A DNA stretch of 64,000 bases from an uncultured Bartonella sp. (GTDB taxonomy: Bacteria; Pseudomonadota; Alphaproteobacteria; Rhizobiales; Rhizobiaceae): contig CAMLBF010000002.1 of NCBI GenBank assembly GCA_946478235.1, positions 372,001-436,000 of the forward strand, written 5' to 3'. The translations under genes and the position numbers were made by a program. The notes below the pieces were generated by a model. The model had not been told where the DNA came from, ran no database searches, and was given only the letters and a program-made list of their open reading frames with translations. Shown here one piece after another: positions 9,222-19,013 of the stretch; within the stretch, counting starts at the first letter, position 1, and every line of letters begins with the position of its first letter.

Positions 9222-9974
9222 TTAATCAATCTCATCGCCTATAGCAGCGATCTGTTTTAATAAATCGCGATTAAGAATTTCTACTTTGTTATTTGAAATC
9301 AGTTGAATGACACCTTGTGCTTTCAACTTTGAAAAACAACGGCTAACTGTCTCGATTGTTAAGCCAAGATGGTCAGCTATATCGGTTCTATTCATCGCCA
9401 AATTAAGCGGCGAGACGTTGAAATGACTGCTTTCCATTCGTTTTACCAGATCATACAAAAATCTTGCGACCTTTTCGATGGGAGATAGGCGACTCAATAT
9501 AAGCTGGCTTTCATATGACCGCTGCAAAGCCAATCGTGCCATTTCCATAAAACGATCACGGATATTTGGATGTTCATGGAAATAATCGTCAATGGTCGAC
9601 CGGTTAAAGACACATAGCGTAACAGGTGTTATGGCTTCTGCCGTCAAGATATGCTTGTTTGTGTCACTTAACCCAAGAAAATTGCCCGGAAAAACAAAGC
9701 CCGTAATACAACGGCGACCGTCGTTAAGTGTTTTTACCAAACGAACGGTGCCCGAGACCAATGTATACATTTTTTCCCGCAGCTTACCTTCTTCAAAGAT
9801 AATTGAACCGGCTACATAATGTTCGTGATGTTTCAAAATACTGAATTGTTCAAGTTCTTCGGCGTGCAAAGGAGCACACACTGCCAAGTCATGCACAGAA
9901 CATGACCGGCAACGCTCGTCACTATCGCCTACACTTGGGCAACATGACCAATGATCATCATTATTTGACGTCAA
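9222..9974 (-). CDS. fnrN: FnrN-type Crp/Fnr oxygen-sensing regulator
   Basis: A 250-residue Crp/Fnr-family activator. An N-terminal cysteine cluster (Cys22, Cys25, Cys33 with C-x2-C-x7-C spacing) plus Cys121 matches the oxygen-labile 4Fe-4S site of FnrN. Next come the cyclic-nucleotide-like beta roll and a C-terminal helix-turn-helix with LGLTIETVSRCFSKLK, whose E-SR contacts fit a TTGAT-type FNR box. The start is a TTG at 9974 with AGGA six bases upstream, because no in-frame ATG precedes the cysteines. It lies upstream of hemN. A matching FNR-like box is seen at 29936 before the tor genes. Confidence 0.88.
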   Translation of the reverse strand: MTSNNDDHWSCCPSVGDSDERCRSCSVHDLAVCAPLHAEELEQFSILKHHEHYVAGSIIFEEGKLREKMYTLVSGTVRLVKTLNDGRRCITGFVFPGNFLGLSDTNKHILTAEAITPVTLCVFNRSTIDDYFHEHPNIRDRFMEMARLALQRSYESQLILSRLSPIEKVARFLYDLVKRMESSHFNVSPLNLAMNRTDIADHLGLTIETVSRCFSKLKAQGVIQLISNNKVEILNRDLLKQIAAIGDEID

Positions 9975-10058
9975 AATCGATCCTATATCTGATCATGGTG
10001 AACTCTCCCGCTTTGTTCAGCAACACACCATACATAGGAGGATATTTGAAAAAAACAA

Positions 10059-10637
10059 TTAGATATTTCTACTTCCGGGTTTTATTGCAGGAATTGCCGC
10101 CAATTCTGCCGGTATTTCATTTGCGTCATAGGAAGCAACTTCATATTCAGCAAGTGGAATAAGTGGCACACCTACATCTACCTTACCGGCTGAACGGTCT
10201 ACAATACATGCAGCTGCCAAAACTTCAGCGCCTGCTTCACGCATTGCCTCTATGGTTTCGCGAATTGAAAGGCCGGTTGTAACAATATCTTCAACAATAA
10301 CGACTCGCGATCCTTTTTTGATGTCAAAGCGACGCAAACGGAATTTTCCATTTTCGCGTTCCACCCAGATTGACGGTACGCCCAAATGTCTTGATGTTTC
10401 ATAGGATGGGATAAGCCCGCCTATTGCTGGTCCTACGACATAATCAATTTTGCCAGGAATTTCTTTTTTTATTTTTTCTGCAAGACCACGACACAATTTT
10501 TCTGTCATATCTGCATGCATAAAAACTTTGGCTTTTTGCATGTAGATTGCGCTGTGGCGGCCAGATGTCAGAATAAAATGCCCTTCCAATATGGCGCCTG
10601 CCTGCTTAAAAATGTCCAATACATCTTGCGTATTCAT
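10059..10637 (-). CDS. pyrE: orotate phosphoribosyltransferase
   Basis: PyrE makes OMP from orotate and PRPP in pyrimidine synthesis. The 192-residue product has the PRPP-binding signature VVIVEDIVTTGLS and the FILTSGRHS N-terminal region. The ATG at 10637 (MNTQDVL) has AGAGG ten bases upstream; an ATG at 10655 is in frame but has no ribosome site. It follows rsh by about 93 bases, the usual rhizobial arrangement. Confidence 0.93.
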   Translation of the reverse strand: MNTQDVLDIFKQAGAILEGHFILTSGRHSAIYMQKAKVFMHADMTEKLCRGLAEKIKKEIPGKIDYVVGPAIGGLIPSYETSRHLGVPSIWVERENGKFRLRRFDIKKGSRVVIVEDIVTTGLSIRETIEAMREAGAEVLAAACIVDRSAGKVDVGVPLIPLAEYEVASYDANEIPAELAAIPAIKPGSRNI

Positions 10638-10730
10638 AATAATAAGACCTCTCATAAGGCGTTAAACTTCGCCTTTCGTCAATTCTATCTCTGTACGGCT
10701 TACAGTATAACCAATATCGGGATTATCTCT

Positions 10731-12959
10731 CTAACCGTTCACACGAAGCGCTGTACTGACCGATGCCGCTTCTTTTAGCTGAGTCAGAATTCTATTCAAG
10801 TGTTTTAAATCCCAAACTTCGAGATCGACAATTATTTCAGTGAAATCTGGTGCGGTACGCACCATTGAAAGATTTTGTATATTTGCATCATTTGAAGCAA
10901 TCGCTTGCGATATTTCAGCAAGCGAACCGGGCGAGTTAATAGCCAGCACGCTTATGCGCGCCGGAAAACGCTCTGTCATTTCAGCATCAATATCCCAACG
11001 CACATCAATCCACCGTTCCGGCTGATCGTCAAAAGCAGTCAGCGCTGGCGATTGGATTGGATAAATAACGATACCAGCACCCGGCTGCATGATACCAACA
11101 ATGCGGTCTCCAGGAACCGCACCTTCAGGTGCAAAACGCACCGGCACATCGCCATGGGTGCCCCTTATCGGCACTGCACGACTTTGTCTTGCTTCCTGAT
11201 CTACCTTGGAATTTTCTCCATCAGGAACTTTAAAGATCATGCCTTGCGCATTCTGTATATTAAACCATCCCTCTTCACCAGATTTTACAGGTGGTTTTTG
11301 TGCGGCGCGATTGTCTTGATAATCAGGATAGACAGCTTTTACAACATCAGCAGATGCCAGCTCGCCACGTCCAACGGCTGCTAAAACATCTTCTACATCC
11401 AACCGTGCCAAGCGAGGAAGAACTTTTTTCAGCTCATCTTTAGAAAATTGTTTGCCTGCACGTTCAAAGGTTCTTTCCAATATACGCGTACCAAGCCCTG
11501 AATATTGTTTTCGAACAGCCGATCGGGTTGCGCGCCTTATTGCCGCGCGTGCTTTACCCGTTACAACAAGAGATTCCCAAGCTGCTGGAGGAACTTGCGC
11601 TTTTGAACGGATAATTTCCACTTCATCACCATTTCTTAGTGATGTCATCAAGGGCATAATTCGACCGTTAATTTTGGCGCCTACGCAAGAATCACCAATA
11701 TTGGTATGGACAGCATAGGCAAAATCTATCGGTGTGGCATTTCTCGGCAAGGCAATCAGCCGACCTTTTGGAGTGAAGCAGAAAACCTGATCCTGAAATA
11801 GCTCCAATTTGGTGTGCTCTAAAAACTCTTCTGGGTTATCGCCTTCTGACAAAGACTGTATAGTTTGACGCAACCATGCATAAGCATTTGTTTCATTGGA
11901 TAATTTGCTTGGTGTATTATTTGAACCACGATCTTTATAGATAGAATGTGCCGCAACACCAAATTCGGCCACTTCATCCATTTCTTTGGTTCTAATCTGC
12001 AACTCTACACGTTGACGCGCGGGACCAACAATTGTCGTATGGATTGACCGGTAATCATTTTGTTTGGGAATAGAAATGTAATCTTTAAAACGTCCTGGAA
12101 CCATAGGCCAGGTTGTATGAATTATGCCCAATGTGGAATAACAGTCTTTTACGGTATCAACAATAACGCGGAAGCCGTAAATATCCGAAAGCTGTTCGAA
12201 TGATAACGCCTTCGTCTCCATTTTACGAAAAACCGAATATGGTTTTTTCTGCCGACTTTTAACATAGGCTTTGATGCCATGTTCGGCAAAAAGCTTGGTA
12301 AGATCGCTTTCAATACCCGACAAGAGATCGCGGTTACGTTCCGAAAGGTCGGACAAACGATCGGTAACAGCACGGTAAGCCTCAGGATTGAGATAGTAAA
12401 AAGCTCTATCTTCAAGCTCTTCACGCATATCCTGCATGCCCATGCGTCCTGCAAGGGGCGCATAAATATCCATGGTTTCTTGTGCAATACGACGACGTTT
12501 TTCATCGCGCATAACATCAAGTGTGCGCATATTGTGAAGCCGGTCGGCAAGCTTAACCAATAAAACGCGAACATCTTCAGAAATTGCAATCAACAATTTA
12601 CGAAGATTTTCTGCCTGAATGGCCTTTTTTGATACAAGGTCGAGTTTTTTTAACTTGGTTAAACCTTCAACCAGTTTGCCAATCTCAGGACCAAAAATAT
12701 CGTCGATTTCAGCACGTGTTGCTGTTGTGTCTTCAATTGTATCATGCAAAAGCGCAACAGCTATGGTTGCCTCATCCAAATGCATATCAGTTAAAATAGC
12801 AGCCACTTCTAAGGGATGAGAAAAATATGGATCGCCACTTGCTCGTTTTTGAGAGCCGTGTTTCTGCATGGCATAAACGTAAGCCTTGTTTAACAAGGCC
12901 TCGTTAACGTCAGGCTTGTAACGGTGTACACGCTCAACAAGCTCATACTGACGCATCAT
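10731..12959 (-). CDS. rsh: bifunctional (p)ppGpp synthetase/hydrolase (RelA/SpoT)
   Basis: Rsh makes and degrades (p)ppGpp in the stringent response. Domains in order: an HD hydrolase (FSHPLEVAAIL, HDTIEDT, residues about 45-155), the RelA/SpoT synthetase (YRSIHTTIVGP, EIRTKEMDEVAEFGVAAH-type region, about 240-350), TGS (CFTPKGRLIALPRNATPIDF, about 395-455), a helical and zinc-finger-like region, and a C-terminal ACT domain (about 660-735). It has 742 residues. The start is the ATG-ATG pair at 12959 (MMRQYELVERVH), with GGAG nine bases upstream; an ATG at 12974 would remove that site. Confidence 0.93.
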   Translation of the reverse strand: MMRQYELVERVHRYKPDVNEALLNKAYVYAMQKHGSQKRASGDPYFSHPLEVAAILTDMHLDEATIAVALLHDTIEDTTATRAEIDDIFGPEIGKLVEGLTKLKKLDLVSKKAIQAENLRKLLIAISEDVRVLLVKLADRLHNMRTLDVMRDEKRRRIAQETMDIYAPLAGRMGMQDMREELEDRAFYYLNPEAYRAVTDRLSDLSERNRDLLSGIESDLTKLFAEHGIKAYVKSRQKKPYSVFRKMETKALSFEQLSDIYGFRVIVDTVKDCYSTLGIIHTTWPMVPGRFKDYISIPKQNDYRSIHTTIVGPARQRVELQIRTKEMDEVAEFGVAAHSIYKDRGSNNTPSKLSNETNAYAWLRQTIQSLSEGDNPEEFLEHTKLELFQDQVFCFTPKGRLIALPRNATPIDFAYAVHTNIGDSCVGAKINGRIMPLMTSLRNGDEVEIIRSKAQVPPAAWESLVVTGKARAAIRRATRSAVRKQYSGLGTRILERTFERAGKQFSKDELKKVLPRLARLDVEDVLAAVGRGELASADVVKAVYPDYQDNRAAQKPPVKSGEEGWFNIQNAQGMIFKVPDGENSKVDQEARQSRAVPIRGTHGDVPVRFAPEGAVPGDRIVGIMQPGAGIVIYPIQSPALTAFDDQPERWIDVRWDIDAEMTERFPARISVLAINSPGSLAEISQAIASNDANIQNLSMVRTAPDFTEIIVDLEVWDLKHLNRILTQLKEAASVSTALRVNG

Positions 12960-13090
12960 GCGCAGATACTCCATTCAATTTGTTTATATGCTTTATCATG
13001 TACCTGAAAAGCTCAAGACAACAAGAAAAAAATCAAAAAAAATGCGCCACTTCACAGCAGCGCATCATTTGAAAAACGATGATCGTTCGA

Positions 13091-13489
13091 TCAATAATCG
13101 TCGCTTTTTTCAGGAGCAACCAATCCCTCGATGCCTGCAAGCAGATCTTCTTCCGACATATGGTCGAAAGAAACTTTGTCGTCTTCTTTCGGGGTGCCGA
13201 AAACATCATCAATTTCACTTGATTGACCAATAAGTGCAGGTTCTGCCTCTGGTTCATCCACTTCAACATGTTTTTGTAACGAGTGAATGAGATCTTCCTT
13301 CAAATCTGCAGGCGATAAAGTCTCATCAGCAATTTCGCGCAGCGCGACAACTGGATTTTTATCATTATCACGGTCGACGGTTATCTGCGCTCCTTGTGAT
13401 ATCTGCCGAGCCCTATGGGCTGCCAGAAGCACTAGCTCAAAGCGATTATCAACCTTGTCAACACAATCTTCTACTGTAACACGGGCCAT
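13091..13489 (-). CDS. rpoZ: RNA polymerase omega subunit
   Basis: Omega stabilises the beta-prime subunit of RNA polymerase. The 132-residue product begins [20 protein letters not shown], the family signature, followed by [13 protein letters not shown] and [10 protein letters not shown]. An acidic C-terminal tail is typical of Rhizobiales. The start at 13489 has AAGGA upstream; the 35 extra in-frame codons before it show no homology. rpoZ immediately upstream of rsh is the common alphaproteobacterial order. Confidence 0.94.
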   Translation of the reverse strand: MARVTVEDCVDKVDNRFELVLLAAHRARQISQGAQITVDRDNDKNPVVALREIADETLSPADLKEDLIHSLQKHVEVDEPEAEPALIGQSSEIDDVFGTPKEDDKVSFDHMSEEDLLAGIEGLVAPEKSDDY

Positions 13490-13690
13490 AGATGCCACTT
13501 TCCTTAAAGTTCGCCAATTGGTGGATTTATCCTTGCCATATACAATTCCAATCAAAAAAACAAGGAAAACAAAACATGTTAAAAAATATTTCATCTCGGA
13601 CGCCTTGGCAAGTTATGAGGGGTGACATAACTTAAGGGCTATAATTGGTTTAGTGATTTGCACCTCTTTTGGTGAATTGGATATAATGGT

Positions 13691-14275
13691 ATGTTTGACC
13701 CTCGTGAAAAAATCGCGCTTTTTATTGATGGAGCTAATCTTTATGCGACATCTAAAACGCTAGGCTTCGATATTGATTATCGAAAGCTCCTTAAAGCATT
13801 CCAAAAACGTGGTTATTTGCTACGTGCCTACTATTATACGGCATTGATTGAAGATCAGGAATATTCGTCCATCAGACCGTTAATTGATTGGCTGGACTAT
13901 AATGGTTATCGCGTTATTACTAAAAATGCGCGAGAATTTACTGATGTTGCTGGCCGGCGTAAAGTCAAAGGCAATATGGATATTGAATTGGCGGTTGACG
14001 CTATGGAACTTGCTGAAACAGTGGATCATTTCGTCATTTTTTCTGGTGACGGCGATTTCAGGTCACTTGTGGAAGCATTACAGCGCCGCGGCAGAAAAGT
14101 TAGTGTTGTATCGACATTGACCACCCAACCAGCCATGATTTCAGATGAACTTCGTCGACAAGCAGATCATTTTATAGACTTGACAAGTTTGAAAAATGAA
14201 ATAGGTCGTGCTCCATCAGATAAACCGCAGAAAGACTTTTCTGCTGATGATAGCGACGACGAAGAATTTTATTAA
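13691..14275 (+). CDS. NYN-domain (LabA/DUF88) protein
   Basis: A 194-residue NYN-domain protein, a PIN-like fold usually associated with RNA cleavage. The first acidic motif is IALFIDGANLYATSKTLG and the later ones are KGNMDIELAVDAM and FSGDGDFRSLVEAL; together these give the conserved aspartates of the metal site. The C-terminal tail is rich in Asp and Glu. Orthologues occur beside rpoZ-rsh in many Rhizobiales. The RNA target is unknown. The start codon lies about 200 bases from the divergent rpoZ. Confidence 0.85.
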   Translation: MFDPREKIALFIDGANLYATSKTLGFDIDYRKLLKAFQKRGYLLRAYYYTALIEDQEYSSIRPLIDWLDYNGYRVITKNAREFTDVAGRRKVKGNMDIELAVDAMELAETVDHFVIFSGDGDFRSLVEALQRRGRKVSVVSTLTTQPAMISDELRRQADHFIDLTSLKNEIGRAPSDKPQKDFSADDSDDEEFY

Positions 14276-14300
14276 TGGTACCAAAAGTGATGGTGGGGAC

Positions 14301-14963
14301 GTGTTAAACCACTGCCCCGAACCTTCTCATGATTGTGGACTGTGCCCACGACTTCACAGTTTTATTGCTGCTTGGCGCTTGACTGAGCCAAGCTGGCATA
14401 ATGGGCCTGTTGCACCTTTCTATCCGTTAGATGGTGCAGATAGTACACGGCTATTAATCGTTGGTTTGGCTCCCGGACTTAGAGGGGCAAACCGCACCGG
14501 ACGTCCATTTACTGGTGATTATGCCGGCGATTTGCTGTATTCCACCCTGAAAAAATATGGCTTTGCAAAAGGCATATTTGAAGCAAGACCTGACGATAGT
14601 TTGAAACTGATTGATACAACGATCGTCAATTCTGTGCGCTGTGTTCCACCAGAAAACAAACCAATCGGTTCGGAAATCAACACCTGTCGCCAATTTTTTT
14701 CGCCACTATTAACGCAATTGCCGAAACTGCGTGCTGTTGTCACACTTGGCTCGGTCGCGCACCAATCAACTGTCAGGGCGTTGGGGCAAAAAATAGCGTT
14801 ACACCCCTTCGGCCACGGAAATGTTTCGGATATTGGAAGACTACGTCTTTTTCCAAGCTATCACTGCTCACGGTACAATACCAATACAGGCCGCCTGACG
14901 GACAGTATGTTTCATGATATTTTCGCAATGGCTCGCGACTATCTCGATAGCCTTGATCGTTAA
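14301..14963 (+). CDS. uracil-DNA glycosylase, family 5 (UDGb)-like
   Basis: A 220-residue uracil-DNA glycosylase-superfamily protein that removes damaged bases. Features are CGLCPRL near the N-terminus, LLIVGLAPGLRGANRTGRPF (the uracil-site loop), NSVRCVPPENKPIG, NTCRQFF, and FPSYHCSRYNTNTGR at the active-site histidine. The four cysteines (CxxC, RCVPP, NTC) fit the 4Fe-4S cluster of families 4/5, and the RCVPPENKP type suggests family 5. A GTG start at 14301 with GGTGGGG upstream is preferred, because the longer frame overlaps the NYN gene by 68 bases. It lies 25 bases after that gene and is probably cotranscribed. Confidence 0.8.
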   Translation: MLNHCPEPSHDCGLCPRLHSFIAAWRLTEPSWHNGPVAPFYPLDGADSTRLLIVGLAPGLRGANRTGRPFTGDYAGDLLYSTLKKYGFAKGIFEARPDDSLKLIDTTIVNSVRCVPPENKPIGSEINTCRQFFSPLLTQLPKLRAVVTLGSVAHQSTVRALGQKIALHPFGHGNVSDIGRLRLFPSYHCSRYNTNTGRLTDSMFHDIFAMARDYLDSLDR

Positions 14964-15008
14964 ACCGTATCAAATCTAAAGATATTTTCTATTTTTCTTC
15001 AAAACGGA

Positions 15009-15485
15009 TTAGCCACGTTCCCGTAATAGTCGCGATTTTTCGCGGTTCCAGTCACGTTTTTTCTCAGTCTCACGTTTGTCGTGGATCTTCTTGCCTCGTG
15101 CCAATGCAATTTCTAGCTTTACCCGTCCATGATCGTTAAAATAAAGCTTCAACGGCACAATCGTCATACCTTCACGCGCGACAGAGTTGGACAACCGCGA
15201 CATTTCTCTTTTCGAAATCAACAATTTACGTAAACGTCGCGGGTCGTGATTAAATCTATTACCTTGTGTATATTCCGGCACATAAGAATTTATCAGCCAA
15301 AACTCACCATTTTCAAAACTTGCATAGCTTTCAGCAATATTGCCATGATGAGAACGCAATGATTTAACCTCGGTGCCGGTCAGCACCAAGCCTGCCTCCA
15401 ATGTATCCAAAATTTCATAGTTGAAACGTGCCTTACGGTTATCCGCAACAACTTTGTAAGCAGGTGAAGTATTTTTCTTGTTCAT
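15009..15485 (-). CDS. smpB: SsrA-binding protein SmpB
   Basis: SmpB binds tmRNA and brings it to stalled ribosomes. The 158 residues contain [39 protein letters not shown], the [10 protein letters not shown] core, and a basic C-terminal tail ([18 protein letters not shown]). The ATG at 15485 gives the standard length; the further open frame upstream runs into dapA. It is 22 bases downstream of dapA on the same strand, a conserved pairing in Rhizobiales. Confidence 0.95.
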   Translation of the reverse strand: MNKKNTSPAYKVVADNRKARFNYEILDTLEAGLVLTGTEVKSLRSHHGNIAESYASFENGEFWLINSYVPEYTQGNRFNHDPRRLRKLLISKREMSRLSNSVAREGMTIVPLKLYFNDHGRVKLEIALARGKKIHDKRETEKKRDWNREKSRLLRERG

Positions 15486-15507
15486 GTATACACAAATGGC
15501 GTTGTTT

Positions 15508-16392
15508 TTAAACTCTGACAAGTCCCGCGTGACGAATTGCATCATCAATGATGCGTTTTGTCTTGTCTTCAAGAGGAACTATTGGTGAGCGGACATGGCT
15601 TGAGCATAACCCCAATTGTTCTGCGGCATATTTGACACCAGCAGGACTAGGTTCAATAAAGAGTGCGCGATTAAGCGGCATAAGGCGATCATTAAGCTCC
15701 AGAGCCTTGGCAAAATTGCCTTCTCTACATGCTGCAAAAAGGTCTGCACATAATCTCGGTGCAACGTTGGATGTCACAGAAATACAACCTACCCCGCCCT
15801 GCGCATAAAACCCAAGAGCCGTGCTGTCATCGCCAGAGAGCTGGATGAAATCCTTGCCACATTTAGCCCGCTGTTCACTGACTCGTTCAATTTTACCGGT
15901 TGCATCTTTAACGCCGATTATATTTTTATATTCGCTATGCAACTGCGCCATCGTTTCGGCGGTCATATCGATAATTGAACGCCCAGGAATATTATAGATA
16001 ATAAGCGGTATTGAGATGGATTTTGCAATGGCTGAAAAATGCGCATACATACCACGTTGATTGGGCTTATTATAATAAGGCGTTACGACCAGCACCGCAT
16101 CGGCACCTGCTTTTTCCGCGTATTGGGCAAAATGAACCGCTTCAATTGTATTGTTTGAGCCTGCACCGGCAACAACAGGCACACGTTTTGCTACCTGCTG
16201 CACACAAAGCTCAATAACCCGTTCATGCTCTTGATATGTAAGGGTGGGTGATTCACCGGTTGTTCCAACAGGAACAAGTCCATCAATCCCTTGTTTGACC
16301 TGCCACTCGACAAAATCACATAATGTTTTTTCTGCAACATTACCGTTTTCATCGAAAGGTGTAATGAGTGCTGTCAGCGCTCCCTTGAGCAT
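15508..16392 (-). CDS. dapA: 4-hydroxy-tetrahydrodipicolinate synthase
   Basis: DapA condenses pyruvate and aspartate semialdehyde in the lysine/diaminopimelate pathway. In the 294 residues the Schiff-base lysine is Lys162 in IIGVKDATG. The catalytic Tyr is Tyr133 in IIYNIPGR, and the GTTGE substrate loop is at 43-47. The length is normal. It is transcribed ahead of smpB. The 250-base gap to slt (16393-16642) carries the divergent promoters; nothing else was seen there. Confidence 0.95.
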   Translation of the reverse strand: MLKGALTALITPFDENGNVAEKTLCDFVEWQVKQGIDGLVPVGTTGESPTLTYQEHERVIELCVQQVAKRVPVVAGAGSNNTIEAVHFAQYAEKAGADAVLVVTPYYNKPNQRGMYAHFSAIAKSISIPLIIYNIPGRSIIDMTAETMAQLHSEYKNIIGVKDATGKIERVSEQRAKCGKDFIQLSGDDSTALGFYAQGGVGCISVTSNVAPRLCADLFAACREGNFAKALELNDRLMPLNRALFIEPSPAGVKYAAEQLGLCSSHVRSPIVPLEDKTKRIIDDAIRHAGLVRV

Positions 16393-16642
16393 GGTAAACT
16401 CCCTAATTATATTATTGTGCGGAAAATTGCTTCATTATCCTATAATGACCATAGTATTGCCATAGGAATGAAGCAAGATATTTTCGTTAATACAAATAGC
16501 GTCTTATACATGAGAAAAAGACGTTACACAGCAAGCCGTATCAAAATATATGAGAATTTAACGTGTTAACCATTGATACGCCCATCTTTCATGGTTCGGT
16601 TTTATCGTTATAAGCTTATTATAAAATAGTGGGTTTCGATTT

Positions 16643-18745
16643 ATGACAGAAGAATTTTCAATTCGCTCTGCGGCAAAAGCAATGTTGGTGTGTGCTATAA
16701 GTGGTTTGATATGGCCACTATCCACCGCAATTGTGCTGGCTGAAAAACAGCCGAGCAGCAATGCCACGCAAATGCATAAATCAAACCTTGATGATAAAAA
16801 TGCGATAAAAACCGCTAATATCGTAACATCAAGTGTGGTTAATATTGCCGATAATGTTACAACTGAAAGCCTTAAAGCGGGTCTCAATGCGCTATACGCA
16901 CAACAGGCGGAACAAGCAATTACCATTCGTAATGGTATGCCTAAAGACAGCCTTGATAGGCATATTTTGACATGGGCTATTGGTGTGTCGGGTGTAAAAG
17001 GCATTCCAAGCTTTGAAATTACCGCTGCGATGCAGGAATTGAAAAATTGGCCAGGTGCAAAAGTCATGCGCCGCAACTTCGAACGCGCATTGGTGAACGA
17101 AGCCAACACACCGCAGACAATTATCAATGGATTTGGTAATAATACACCAATAACGACACAAGGTATGGCGGCACTTTGTGAAGCATTGATTAAGTCGGGA
17201 CAAACGAAAAAAGCCCATGAAATTATCGCACCATGGTGGCACACAACAAAACTGAATGATCAGGATGAGCAATTGGTGCTCAATAAAGCTGGTGTCGCTC
17301 TCTTTCCGGAAGACCATATGCAACGTTTGCGTTTCATGCTTTATGCAAATCGTATGTCTTCGGCAGGGCGTGTTGCCAAGCTTGCAAACGCCCAGTCGCT
17401 ATTTTCTGCTTTTTCTGCAGTTGCAGCCAATGATGCGTCATCGCAAAAGAAACTGGATAATGTCGATAAAAATTTACGCAATGATCCGGTTTTTCTCTAC
17501 GCACAAATCCAATATTTGCGTCGCTCGGGGCATTATGAAGAAGCCGCAAAGTTGATGCTAACATCACCAAAAAACCCGACTCTCTTGGTTAATCCTGATA
17601 TGTGGTGGGTTGAACGGCGTGTTCTTTCACGCGAAATGCTGGATTTGAATAAGCCAAAACTTGCCTATCAATTGGCCGCGACACATGCGGCCGAAAGCCC
17701 CACAATGGCTGCCGATGCCGAGTTTCATGCTGGTTGGTATGCCTTAAGATTTTTAAATGATCCGAAACTTGCGACCCAACATTTTTCCCATATAACAGAT
17801 TTATCCATGCGTCCGATATCTGCTTCTCGCGGATATTATTGGATGGGGCGCGCAGAAGAAGCCCTCGGCAACCAAGAAAGTGCCAATAGCTATTTCAAAA
17901 AGGCAGCCCATTACGGCACAACATATTATGGACAATTGGCAGCATCCAGAATTGGTGAAAAAGCCCTTGAAATCTCTTCCCCTGAACCAACACCTGAAGA
18001 TAAACAGAACTTTGAAAAGCGCGAACCGGTTTTAGCGATCAGAAGGCTTGAACAAATTGGCTACACAGACCGTGCAGGTGTTCTTTACCGACAACTCAGT
18101 GATGAACTCGACAGCCTTGGAGAACTGACTATACTTGCTGGAATGGCTGAACATAGCGGCGATCATTATACCAGCCTAAAAATTGGAAAAAGTGCTGTTC
18201 TTCGCGGCATGGATGTTGGTGCCCTTTCCCATCCTGTCGGTGCCATTCCGGAAACAGCAAATATTTCTGCATCTGGTAAAGCTTTAGCGTATGCCATTGC
18301 GCGACAGGAAAGTGAGTTCAACCCCAATGCGGTATCCAATGCCGGTGCCAAGGGAATGTTGCAACTTATGCCAGCGACAGCCAAAGCGGTTGCTGCAAGA
18401 CATTCTATCACTTGGCAGCCCCTCAAATTAGGTAATGATGCAGGATATAATGCAACACTTGGTGCCCATTATCTGGGTGAACAACTGGATCGTTTCAACG
18501 GTTCCTATATTTTGACATTTATTGCATACAATGCCGGCATGCGGCGCGCTAAAGAATGGGTTGCACGATATGGCGATCCAAGAGGTCAACCGATAGATCA
18601 GGTTGTTGATTGGGTAGAGCGCATTCCTTATTCAGAAACCCGCGATTATATCATGCGGGTTATGGAAAACTATGAAGTTTATAAAGACCGTCTTACCGGA
18701 TTTACTGATATAAAAACCGATCTTACATCAGGCCGGAAAAGCTGA
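16643..18745 (+). CDS. slt: soluble lytic murein transglycosylase
   Basis: A 700-residue periplasmic lytic transglycosylase that cleaves peptidoglycan to anhydromuropeptides. The N-terminus has a hydrophobic signal-like segment (AMLVCAISGLIWPLSTAIV). A long alpha-helical superhelix occupies about 60-520. The C-terminal SLT domain has the catalytic glutamate in AIARQESEFNPNAVS (around 555), then GAKGMLQLMPATA and FIAYNAGMRRAKEW. It stands alone between dapA and a BON-like gene. Confidence 0.9.
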   Translation: MTEEFSIRSAAKAMLVCAISGLIWPLSTAIVLAEKQPSSNATQMHKSNLDDKNAIKTANIVTSSVVNIADNVTTESLKAGLNALYAQQAEQAITIRNGMPKDSLDRHILTWAIGVSGVKGIPSFEITAAMQELKNWPGAKVMRRNFERALVNEANTPQTIINGFGNNTPITTQGMAALCEALIKSGQTKKAHEIIAPWWHTTKLNDQDEQLVLNKAGVALFPEDHMQRLRFMLYANRMSSAGRVAKLANAQSLFSAFSAVAANDASSQKKLDNVDKNLRNDPVFLYAQIQYLRRSGHYEEAAKLMLTSPKNPTLLVNPDMWWVERRVLSREMLDLNKPKLAYQLAATHAAESPTMAADAEFHAGWYALRFLNDPKLATQHFSHITDLSMRPISASRGYYWMGRAEEALGNQESANSYFKKAAHYGTTYYGQLAASRIGEKALEISSPEPTPEDKQNFEKREPVLAIRRLEQIGYTDRAGVLYRQLSDELDSLGELTILAGMAEHSGDHYTSLKIGKSAVLRGMDVGALSHPVGAIPETANISASGKALAYAIARQESEFNPNAVSNAGAKGMLQLMPATAKAVAARHSITWQPLKLGNDAGYNATLGAHYLGEQLDRFNGSYILTFIAYNAGMRRAKEWVARYGDPRGQPIDQVVDWVERIPYSETRDYIMRVMENYEVYKDRLTGFTDIKTDLTSGRKS

Positions 18746-18957
18746 ACTTTTGTCAGCAGAATTAAATATTTGTTGATATGTAGACCTAAGAATTTACTCC
18801 TAAAAAGTGCGCTATCTGCACAACAGACAGGGGCTATTTGCGCAACACTTTTGAACTTTGCTTTGCCGTTTTGTTGGTATTTTAGCGATAGTATCAGCAA
18901 TGCAATTTAATATGTGTCATTTTGAGTGAGGCACACCGACGTGTCTTATTCTTCATG

Positions 18958-19013
18958 TTTCACATTTTTGATGTATCACATATTTGCTGTGTCACATATT
19001 TGATGTATCGCAG
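18958..19013. repeat. degenerate 16-17 base tandem repeat at the 3' end of the BON-like gene
   Basis: Three to four imperfect copies of a unit like TGATGTATCACATATTT follow one another: TTTCACATTTT, TGATGTATCACATATTT, GCTGTGTCACATATTT, GATGTATCGCAG. The array crosses the stop codon of the minus-strand gene at 18992, so part of it encodes that protein's C-terminus. Confidence 0.6.

Noticed and set aside
12149..12589. 146-codon frame inside rsh
   Set aside because: Shadow frame of a conserved gene on the same strand.
16558..17244. 228-codon frame antisense to slt
   Set aside because: Antisense shadow; the slt frame has full family homology.
18741..18757. GCTGA/TCAGC hairpin after slt as a terminator
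   Set aside because: Only a 5-base stem with no T-run.
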